From Patiriisocius sp047730165 (GTDB lineage Bacteria > Bacteroidota > Bacteroidia > Flavobacteriales > Flavobacteriaceae): a stretch of DNA of 64,000 nt. The notes under the pieces are model-generated. The model made no database searches. It saw only the letters and a program-made list of their open reading frames with translations, and had not been told where the DNA came from. Positions 43,501-50,026 of this stretch are shown here, one piece after another. The stretch covers positions 558,001-622,000 of the forward strand of contig NZ_CP159834.1 of the NCBI RefSeq assembly GCF_047730165.1, in the 5' to 3' direction. The translations under genes and the position numbers were made by a program. Position 1 is the first letter of the stretch; each line of letters opens with the position of its first letter.

Positions 43501-46470
43501 TGTAATATTAGTTACGTTAGTAGCGATATCAGATGCGTTCGTAGCGATATCAGAATCGTTAGATGTAATATTAGTTACGTTAGTAGCAATATCAGAATCG
43601 TTAGATGTAATATTAGTTACGTTAGTAGCAATATCAGAATCGTTAGATGTAATATTAGTTACGTTAGTAGCAATATCAGAATCGTTAGATGTAATATTAG
43701 TTACGTTAGTAGCAATATCAGAATCGTTAGATGTAATATTAGTTACGTTCGTAGCAATATCAGAATCGTTAGTAGCGATATCAGAGTCGTTAGATGTAAT
43801 ATTAGTTACGTTAGTAGCGATATCAGAATCGTTAGATGTAATATCAGATACGTTAGTAGCGATATCAGAATCGTTAGATGTAATGTTAGTTACGTTCGTA
43901 GCGATATCAGAATCATTAGATGTAATTTGCGTTTGTAATGCATTACTAGCATTAATCAATTCACTATCTGTAGCAAGTTGATCTGTTGTTATACTTTGGG
44001 CTGCCGTAATTTCAAACGTATTTAAGTCTTCATTAAAAACCTGTTGGTTTGCAATGATAGAAGTGTTAACCGCTCCAGAAGCAATTTTTGGAGTAGTCAC
44101 AGCACCATCTTGCAATTCACCTACACCTACAGATTCATCTCTAATTTCATCTTGCCCTACAGAATTTGTTCCTAAATCTTGATCTGTTAAACTGTTGTTG
44201 ATTACCTCATCAGAACCAACAGATCCTGTACCTAGGTCATCCACTGTTAAGCTATTATCAAGTACTTCCATTGATCCAACAACACTTGGTTGAATATCTG
44301 AAGTTCCCATATTATCAACATTAACATCGCCATTGATTCCATCAATTGCTGTAGTTACCTCACTATCTGTAGCTAAACCTAATACATCTACTGCCGCTCC
44401 ATCACCAGTTGTGATTGTCGCTCCAGTATCTGCACCATTCACAGCAACAGTTGTTACTGCATTATCTTCTACAGCATCTAATTCAACTTGTGTTGCAGTA
44501 GCAAATGATAAATCATTTTCCTCAACGCTTGCGTCTTGGATTACACTAACACCAACAGCATCAACATTAACATCGCCAGCAATTCCATCAATTGCAGTAG
44601 TTACTTGATCATCTGTAGCGAACATTCCATCTAATTCAATAGATTGCGTACCACCAGCATCTGTAATTTCTACAGCAGTACCATTAAGGCTACTCCCTGT
44701 GTTCAATTCATTTGCTGAATCCTTATCTCCGTCAAGGGCAGCACTATCAGAAACTGCAGTAGCAACTTGTGCATCTGTAGCAAACATAGTATCTAACTCA
44801 ATAGATTGCGTACTACCAGCATCTGTAATTTCTACAGCAGTACCATTAAGGCTACTCCCTGTGTTCAATTCATTTGCTGAATCCTTATCTCCGTCAAGGG
44901 CAGCACTATCAGAAACTGCAGTAGCAACTTGTGCATCTGTAGCAAACATAGTATCTAACTCAATAGATTGCGTACTACCAGCATCTGTAATTTCTACAGC
45001 AGTACCATTAAGGCTACTCCCTGTGTTTAGTTCGTTACCAGCATCATTATCAAGGTCAAGGGCAGCACTATCAGAAACTGCAGTAGCAACTTGTGCATCT
45101 GTAGCGAACATTCCATCTAATTCAATAGATTGCGTACTACCAGCATCTGTAATTTCTACAGCAGTACCATTAAGGCTACTCCCTGTGTTCAATTCATTTG
45201 CTGAATCCTTATCTCCGTCAAGGGCAGCACTATCAGAAACTGCAGTAGCTACCTCAGTATCTGTAGCAAACGTAACACCTAAGTCGACAGACTTAATTCC
45301 ACCTGCATCTTCAACCCCTAAAACAGTACCAAATAATAAAACTCTATCGTTAATTTCATTTGCTGAATCCTTATCTCCATCAAGGGCAGCACTATCAGAA
45401 ACTGCAGTAGCAACTTGTGCATCTGTAGCGAACATTCCATCTAATTCAATAGATTGCGTACCACCAGCATCTGTAATTTCTACAGCAGTGCCATTAAGGA
45501 CACTCCCTGTGTTTAGTTCGTTCGTATCGCTTTGATCTGCATCTGCAGCATCACTTGTTTCTAAAACATCGATACGACCACTTAAAACACCATCTGCGTT
45601 GTTACTATCATCTTCATTGGCATCAACATCAGCTTGTACTGCCATTATAGCAGCATTCCCATCAATAACAACACCGTCTATACGTAAATCTAAAACAGCA
45701 TCACCATCTTGAGACTCTGCATCTGTAGCAAACGTTCCATCTAATTCAATAGATTGTGTACTACCAGCATCTGTAATTTCTACAGCAGTACCATTAAGGA
45801 CACTTCCTGTGTTTAGCTCGTTCGTGTCTGACGTATCACCATCTGCAGCGACAGAATTTTCTAAAGCAAAAACTCTAGTATCTAACGCAGCGTTTCCAGA
45901 TACACCATCTGTTGTTCTTGCCTCTACTAAATTCAACCTAAAATCCAATTGTTGATTTTCTAAGGTAAGCAGTCTCGCTTCTTGGTTAGCATCACTATTA
46001 CTTAAAGAAGTAATGTTATTGGTATTGTTTACCACCGTAGCAGCAAGTTGGATTACATCTGTACCTCCTACTTGATCTAAAAATTGTAAAGAAGTCATGG
46101 CAACAGGTACGACTCTTAATTGAGAAGTTCCCACTACAGCATACGCTGCACCACCAGATTCATCTAAAGAGATCTCAAGGAAATAAGTTTCATCACCCCA
46201 ATCTAAATTAGATAAATCACCAGAAATGTTTGCCCCATCTCCTATTGCTAGGTTGAAGACTCCATTTTCATTTGTTGCAACTGTAAAGGTTTCGGCAAAT
46301 GCCTCTGCACCTGTACTAGTACCAGAAAGTATTCTTACTTGAATTCCCAAGTTACTTTCTGTAATTAAATCGCCAGCAACGTCTCGTGCTGCAGCCTGAT
46401 AGTTGAACGTTTGTGCAGCCATTGTAAAGCCAGCAAAAATAAACGCTACTAATAGTAGAATTTTTCTCAT
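40597..46470 (-). CDS. Giant secreted repeat protein with tail-fibre-like stalk (1957 residues)
   Basis: A signal peptide (ending TMAAQ) leads to a Bacteroidota head domain (FNYQAAARDVAGDL, then TNENGVFNLAIGDG, and GTSQLRVVPVAMTS). Residues about 210-630 hold seven or so imperfect 54-residue repeats with LNGTAVEITDAGSTQSIEL. Two hinge-plus-stalk modules follow: the hinge contains ELQDGAVTTPKIASGAVNTS or its relative EIQAGAVQTDKIAGDAVTTS, and each stalk is made of 14-residue repeats ITSNDSDIATNVTN (about 42 copies, then about 14). Ile every seven residues and Val between them suit a trimeric coiled coil like those of tail fibres and trimeric autotransporters. The last 95 residues are a compact beta-rich tip (FNNTPSVTVMPYVASF). 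No T9SS sorting signal is seen. A role as a surface adhesin or fibre is inferred. Confidence 0.8.
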   Translation of the reverse strand: MRKILLLVAFIFAGFTMAAQTFNYQAAARDVAGDLITESNLGIQVRILSGTSTGAEAFAETFTVATNENGVFNLAIGDGANISGDLSNLDWGDETYFLEISLDESGGAAYAVVGTSQLRVVPVAMTSLQFLDQVGGTDVIQLAATVVNNTNNITSLSNSDANQEARLLTLENQQLDFRLNLVEARTTDGVSGNAALDTRVFALENSVAADGDTSDTNELNTGSVLNGTAVEITDAGSTQSIELDGTFATDAESQDGDAVLDLRIDGVVIDGNAAIMAVQADVDANEDDSNNADGVLSGRIDVLETSDAADADQSDTNELNTGSVLNGTAVEITDAGGTQSIELDGMFATDAQVATAVSDSAALDGDKDSANEINDRVLLFGTVLGVEDAGGIKSVDLGVTFATDTEVATAVSDSAALDGDKDSANELNTGSSLNGTAVEITDAGSTQSIELDGMFATDAQVATAVSDSAALDLDNDAGNELNTGSSLNGTAVEITDAGSTQSIELDTMFATDAQVATAVSDSAALDGDKDSANELNTGSSLNGTAVEITDAGSTQSIELDTMFATDAQVATAVSDSAALDGDKDSANELNTGSSLNGTAVEITDAGGTQSIELDGMFATDDQVTTAIDGIAGDVNVDAVGVSVIQDASVEENDLSFATATQVELDAVEDNAVTTVAVNGADTGATITTGDGAAVDVLGLATDSEVTTAIDGINGDVNVDNMGTSDIQPSVVGSMEVLDNSLTVDDLGTGSVGSDEVINNSLTDQDLGTNSVGQDEIRDESVGVGELQDGAVTTPKIASGAVNTSIIANQQVFNEDLNTFEITAAQSITTDQLATDSELINASNALQTQITSNDSDIATNVTNITSNDSDIATNVSDITSNDSDIATNVTNITSNDSDIATNDSDIATNVTNITSNDSDIATNVTNITSNDSDIATNVTNITSNDSDIATNVTNITSNDSDIATNVTNITSNDSDIATNASDIATNVTNITSNDSDIATNVSDITSNDSDIATNASNITSNDSDIATNASNIASNDSDIATNVTNITSNDSDIATNVTNITSNDSDIATNVSDITSNDSDIATNASNIASNDSDIATNVSDITSNDSDIATNVTNITSNDSDIATNVSDITSNDSDIATNASDIATNVTNITSNDSDIATNVTNITSNDSDIATNVTNITSNDSDIATNVSDITSNDSDIATNVSDITSNDSDIATNVSDITSNDSDIATNVSDITSNDSDIATNVTNITSNDSDIATNVTNITSNDSDIATNASDIATNVTNITSNDSDIATNVSDITSNDSDIATNVSDITSNDSDIATNASNIASNDSDIATNVSDITSNDSDIATNVTNITSNDSDIATNVTNITSNDSDIATNVTNITSNDSDIATNASDIATNVTNITSNDSDIATNVSDITSNDSDIATNVSDITSNDSDIAMNVSDITSNDSDIATNVSDITSNDSDIATNVSDITILNGNSAVPGSVLNTIESITGDVTIAAGVSTIGNDKVDEPMMNDDSVVGGLNGTIKDESITNYDLAPESVGQDEIASFAVGPGEIQAGAVQTDKIAGDAVTTSRIGNGQVFNVDLNISEITTAQNANTTELATDAELIAANDALQAQITSNDSDIATNVTNITSNDSDIATNVTNITSNDSDIATNVTNITSNDSDIATNDSDIATNVTNITSNDSDIATNVTNITSNDSDIATNVTNITSNDSDIATNVTNITSNDSDIATNVTNITSNDSDIATNASDIATNVTNITSNDSDIATNVSDIATNVTNITSNDSDIATNVSDIATNVTNITSNDSDIATNVSDIATNVTNITSNDSDIATNVSDIATNVSDITSNGLDINVNTAALGGLKLLRGTHDQMGAIDLSSFDSVVYNISGTISVNYPSANFNNTPSVTVMPYVASFFTARTVTIINISSTSVEFVIYDVDGSAPAIAQGAFSMQVIGN
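40914..41611 (-). repeat. 42-bp tandem repeats, distal stalk block
   Basis: About 14 units of 42 bp encoding ITSNDSDIATNVTN, six with an extra 21-bp half unit. Copies are nearly identical at DNA level, with third-base variation limited mainly to GTTAGTAGC/GTTCGTAGC and GAT/AAT forms. No frame is broken. Confidence 0.95.
42048..43926 (-). repeat. 42-bp tandem repeats, proximal stalk block
   Basis: About 42 units of the same 42-bp repeat, with variants VTN, VSD, ASN and ASD in the last three residues and occasional 21-bp half units. Runs of the same variant suggest expansion by recombination or slippage. Confidence 0.95.
44630..45540 (-). repeat. 162-bp repeats encoding the 54-residue modules
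   Basis: The same sequence recurs at exactly 162-bp spacing, for example at 44701 and 44863. It encodes the module ending DGDKDSANELNTG. One unit near 45240-45350 has diverged (GVEDAGGIKSVDLG). Confidence 0.93.
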
Positions 46471-46541
46471 GTCAAAAGTTATTTAGTTATGGTTAAAAGT
46501 TTATAATTATCGCAAAATGTAATTCGTCATAATAACCCACA

Positions 46542-46559
46542 GTATCAAATTTTTGATAC
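46542..46559. promoter_or_regulatory. Perfect inverted repeat upstream of the giant repeat gene
   Basis: GTATCAAA-TT-TTTGATAC lies 72-89 bp before the start codon at 46470. It could be an operator for a dimeric regulator; this is inference. Confidence 0.4.
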
Positions 46560-47344
46560 CACGCTCTAATGCTCAGATTATCCTTTACAAAGCTGACTCA
46601 AATAAGTTAATAAAAAAAAAGATAAACCATCGTCTTCTTAATTTTTACGATTCACCTCACCGTTCATCGTATAAAACAAGGTTAATAAACCTTTTATCCT
46701 TTTATTTAGTACTTAATCGTGTTTTATTTTTTTTAATTCTATTTTATTTAACTAATATTTAACATAATAAGGCTCTAAATTGCCTCAATTTTGTTCGGAA
46801 CTGGTGCTTTAAGCTTAATATTTTATCTTGATATTCAGTGATAAAGAGTACATATAGGCTACTTATTAGCCTAAAATTGATTAATTTTTATTGAACATCG
46901 CCACATCATATTCGATGAAGAATTTCTACATTATTACGTCGTTGTCTTTGCTAGACACGTCAAAAAATATTGGAAATTCACCTTAAAGATTCTAGACAAT
47001 AACGCTCATATTTGTTTAAAATTTATATCTTTTATACGGAGAGGTTTTAAAAGTAAAAAGCAAGAATAAAGTTTACTCGACGGCATCACTAGCAGGTCTC
47101 GCAACCGCTTCTATGTTGCGCTGCATATGCTTATCTTTTATTTAAAAAGCTTAGATTGGGTATTTAGATGTATTGAGTAGCGTGTAACGGGGTGCTTTTA
47201 TAACCTAGACTATTTTATATAAAGAGCCGTAAACGATGCCCCCTGGTTTTATCCATTGATCATAGAAACCACACCCTCGCTAAGGAAGCCCCTCTAATAC
47301 ATGCTATAACGCTTACAATAGTATGTTTTTTTGACATAATTTAA

Positions 47345-47381
47345 AAAAATAAAGCCACTTGCATAAAAATGCAAGTGGCTT
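47345..47381 (-). terminator. Terminator downstream of tRNA-Ser
   Basis: A 13-bp stem AAGCCACTTGCAT/ATGCAAGTGGCTT with an A4 loop is followed on the minus strand by a T-rich run. Confidence 0.88.
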
Positions 47382-47391
47382 GTAATCTACG

Positions 47392-47476
47392 CAGAAAGGA
47401 AGGGATTCGAACCCTCGATACGTTGCCGTATACACGCTTTCCAGGCGTGCGCCTTAAGCCGCTCGGCCACCTTTCT
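47392..47476 (-). tRNA. tRNA-Ser (anticodon GGA)
   Basis: An 85-nt cloverleaf can be drawn on the minus strand. The acceptor arms AGAAAGG and CCTTTCT pair, the D-arm region GGCCGAGCGGCTTAAGGC is present, the anticodon stem CACGC/GCGTG holds the loop with GGA (complement at 47440-47442), a long variable arm is present as in serine tRNAs, and the T-loop is GGTTCGAATCC. CCA is not encoded. Confidence 0.96.
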
Positions 47477-47675
47477 ATTTTGTTAGTCGCTCCTACATTA
47501 TATTAAGGAAGCTGTAAAGTTTGCCTAAATTTTTAATCAGCTGCAAAGAACGTGAATTTTTAATCTAGAAGTGCTAGTACAGAAACAAAAAAGCAATCTA
47601 TATTCATCGCTCAAGATATTTCGCTATTTAGAAAAACCCAATTACCAAGTCCCTAAGTATTCTATTCTCAGATTA

Positions 47676-48710
47676 CTATGCATCCATCTCCCCTCTTAGC
47701 GGTAATTCAAAGAGGGTCTTAAAGTTTGTTTTACTTTCATTCCTTCCCAACAGATACATCAGTTTTGCGATTGCCGCCTCTGTTGTTATATCCTTGCCGC
47801 TTATGACACCCATTTTTTTTAAGGCAACACTTGTTTCATAATGACCCATCGCGACACTACCTCCAGAACATTGCGTGACATTTACAACGGGTATGCCTTG
47901 GTCTATCAACTTTTGCAAAGCCTCAATAAACCAATCTTCTGTAGTGAGATTTCCACTACCATAGGTTTCTAGAATCACTCCTCTAGTTCCTTCTAAGCTA
48001 AATAAATGCCTAATTGTTTTCTCTGTGATCCCAGGAAACATTTTAATTAATAAAATATTATCTTCTAGATCCAGGTGAACGACAAGTTCATTTTCGGTTT
48101 TTGGTAAAAGCAGAGCAGAATAATTTACCTCCAGATGCACGCCACTTATCGCTAACGCCGGATAGTTTAATGAGGCAAATGCCTCAAAATGTTCTGCGTT
48201 AATTTTTGTTGTCCTGTTAGCGCGATACAACTTGTATTCAAAATACAATCCAACTTCCTTAATCACTGGCGCACCATTATCTTGCAAACTTGCAAGCTGG
48301 ATCGAGGTGATTAAATTTTCTTTAGCATCTGTTCGTAAATCTCCTATAGGTAATTGAGAACCTGTAAAAATAACTGGCTTGCATAGGTTTTCTAACATAA
48401 AACTAAGTGCAGAAGCGGTATAAGACATCGTATCGCTCCCATGCAAGATCACAAAACCGTCATATGTACTGTACTTCTCTTTTATCGTAAGAGCCAACTC
48501 TGCCCAGTACGTTGGTTTCATATTTGAGCTATCAATAGGCATTGCAAAACTATGTGTCGAAATCTCACAATCCAACAAGTGTAATTCAGGGATGTGTTTT
48601 AATAAATCCTTAAAATTGAAGCTCCGCAATGAACCCGTTTTAAAATCTTTGATCATCCCGATGGTACCACCGGTATAAATGAGTACTATTTTTGGGTCGC
48701 CTTTTGCCAT
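47676..48710 (-). CDS. ansA: Type I (cytoplasmic) L-asparaginase
   Basis: The 344-residue enzyme converts asparagine to aspartate and ammonia. The first catalytic Thr is in VLIYTGGTIGMI and the second in VILHGSDTMSYTASALSFML. No signal peptide is present. The frame extends upstream to 48812, but that overlaps tatD; the ATG at 48708-48710 starts MAKGDPKIVLIYTGGT, as expected. It begins one base after the tatD stop, so the pair forms an operon. Confidence 0.94.
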   Translation of the reverse strand: MAKGDPKIVLIYTGGTIGMIKDFKTGSLRSFNFKDLLKHIPELHLLDCEISTHSFAMPIDSSNMKPTYWAELALTIKEKYSTYDGFVILHGSDTMSYTASALSFMLENLCKPVIFTGSQLPIGDLRTDAKENLITSIQLASLQDNGAPVIKEVGLYFEYKLYRANRTTKINAEHFEAFASLNYPALAISGVHLEVNYSALLLPKTENELVVHLDLEDNILLIKMFPGITEKTIRHLFSLEGTRGVILETYGSGNLTTEDWFIEALQKLIDQGIPVVNVTQCSGGSVAMGHYETSVALKKMGVISGKDITTEAAIAKLMYLLGRNESKTNFKTLFELPLRGEMDA

Positions 48711-48711
48711 A

Positions 48712-49476
48712 TTATATTGAGAATATATTTTTAGAATTTTCTGTTGTAATACGTGCCACTTCTTTTTCTGAAATGCCATACACCTCTGACACCTTTTTAT
48801 TGATAAGCGCAAGATAACTACTTTCGTTTCGCTTTCCGCGGAAAGGCACAGGACTCAAATAAGGTGCGTCTGTTTCTAGCACAATATGGTTGATATCTAT
48901 CTGGCTTAAAAACTGATCTATCTTACCATTTTTGAAGGTCACTACGCCCCCAATACCTAATTTCATATGATAACCAATAGCTTGTTTTGCTTGCTCAATT
49001 GTCCCCGTAAAGCAATGAAAAACACCAAAGAGATCTGCTCCTTTTTCACTTTCTAGCACCTCAAACACTTCATCAAAAGCATCCCTGCAATGTATTACTA
49101 TGGGTAGCTTGTGTTTTTTAGCCAGTCTTATTTGGTGTTTGAATGCCGCTTGCTGTATGCCAAGCGTACTTTTGTCCCAATACAGATCTATGCCTATTTC
49201 TCCTACTGCGATAAATGAACGTTCTTCAAACTGCTTATCTACAAAAGCCAGTTCTTCCTTATAGGAGTCTTTTACAGAAGTAGGATGCAATCCCATCATA
49301 AGATGCACATTATCTGGATACTGTTTTTCTAAACGATACATTGCCTCTGCATAGCCGCTATCTATGGCAGGGATAAAAAATCGTGAAACTCCAGCATCTA
49401 GTGCGCGTTGCATCATAGCATCGCGATCTTCATCAAATGCATCACTATATAAGTGCGTATGTGTATCTGTCAACAT
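48712..49476 (-). CDS. tatD: TatD-family metal-dependent hydrolase
   Basis: The 254-residue TIM-barrel protein has the TatD metal ligands: THTHLYSDAFDEDRD at the start, GEIGIDLYWD, IHCRDAFDE, FHCFTG and ETDAPYLSP. Known members are DNA exonucleases or deoxyribonucleases. It heads an operon with ansA. A -7 element lies five bases before the ATG, suggesting a leaderless transcript. Confidence 0.94.
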   Translation of the reverse strand: MLTDTHTHLYSDAFDEDRDAMMQRALDAGVSRFFIPAIDSGYAEAMYRLEKQYPDNVHLMMGLHPTSVKDSYKEELAFVDKQFEERSFIAVGEIGIDLYWDKSTLGIQQAAFKHQIRLAKKHKLPIVIHCRDAFDEVFEVLESEKGADLFGVFHCFTGTIEQAKQAIGYHMKLGIGGVVTFKNGKIDQFLSQIDINHIVLETDAPYLSPVPFRGKRNESSYLALINKKVSEVYGISEKEVARITTENSKNIFSI

Positions 49477-49481
49477 AGCCG

Positions 49482-49489
49482 CAAAGCTA
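49482..49489 (-). promoter_or_regulatory. -7 element immediately upstream of tatD
   Basis: TAGCTTTG on the minus strand ends five bases before the ATG of tatD. The start of transcription would be at or next to the ATG. No -33 TTG was found. Confidence 0.4.
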
Positions 49490-49503
49490 GTGATTTTGTT
49501 TCC

Positions 49504-49511
49504 TATCTTTG
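49504..49511 (+). promoter_or_regulatory. -7 element upstream of the retropepsin-like gene
   Basis: TATCTTTG matches TAnnTTTG. It lies 13 nt before the ATG at 49525, so the leader is very short. Confidence 0.45.
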
Positions 49512-49524
49512 CTAAAAATGACCT

Positions 49525-49959
49525 ATGGAGTTAAGAGCATTGATGGCATCGCAAAATTTTAAGAGGATCCCATTAAAAAAGCTTGCTACGGGACATTATA
49601 AAATCTCTGCAGTAATTAATAAGGTCCCTGGAGACTTTATTATTGACACAGGTGCCTCGAGTACCTGTGTTGCCTTTGCATCATCCACTTACTTTAATAT
49701 TTCTCATGAAGTAAGTCTTGTGAAGGCAGCAGGTGCTGGTGCTTCTGGTATGGACACACACATCTCAAAAAATAATACGCTTCTTATTAGGGACCGTAAT
49801 TTTAAGAATTTCACCCTTATTATTTTTGATCTTACACACGTTAATAATGCGCTGATGGAGGTTCAAGAACCCCCCATTCACGGAATCTTTGGAGCAGACC
49901 TTTTAAAAAAATGTAGAGCAGTTATTGACTATGGAAGAAACTGTATGTACATTAAATAA
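49525..49959 (+). CDS. Retropepsin-like aspartic protease domain protein
   Basis: The 144-residue protein is a single-domain clan AA-like protein with FIIDTGASSTCVAF (Asp41 catalytic, DTGAS motif) and a C-terminal HGIFGADLLKKCRAVIDY, matching the retropepsin ILG-type flap-closing motif. Such proteins act as dimers. No signal peptide or membrane segment is seen; a start at the second Met (49543) is also possible. Substrate unknown. Confidence 0.8.
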   Translation: MELRALMASQNFKRIPLKKLATGHYKISAVINKVPGDFIIDTGASSTCVAFASSTYFNISHEVSLVKAAGAGASGMDTHISKNNTLLIRDRNFKNFTLIIFDLTHVNNALMEVQEPPIHGIFGADLLKKCRAVIDYGRNCMYIK

Positions 49960-50026
49960 AAGGCTGCTAAGTAGTCTGCTCGATATATTTTAACTAATTT
50001 TAGTTTTCTAGCCAGATCGATTTTCT

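Larger units (their letters stand above)
46471..47391. other. 920-bp AT-rich region without a supported gene
   Basis: Short frames here (for example 46553-46762) have no family features. The segment contains a perfect inverted repeat at 46542-46559 and a tRNA terminator at 47352-47381. Nothing else was recognised. Confidence 0.55.

Noticed and set aside
40914..43926. CRISPR array
   Set aside because: The 42-bp units are directly adjacent without unique spacers, lie in one long open frame and encode a regular peptide repeat. No cas genes are present.
44699..45535. 278-codon plus-strand frame opposite the 162-bp repeats
   Set aside because: Antisense shadow of in-frame repeats in the giant gene, with low-complexity sequence only.
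40597..46470. Prophage tail-fibre gene
   Set aside because: The stalk resembles tail fibres, but the protein has a signal peptide and a Bacteroidota head domain, and no phage genes are nearby.
46553..46762. 69-codon plus-strand frame in the gene-poor region
   Set aside because: AT-rich chance frame with no recognisable features.
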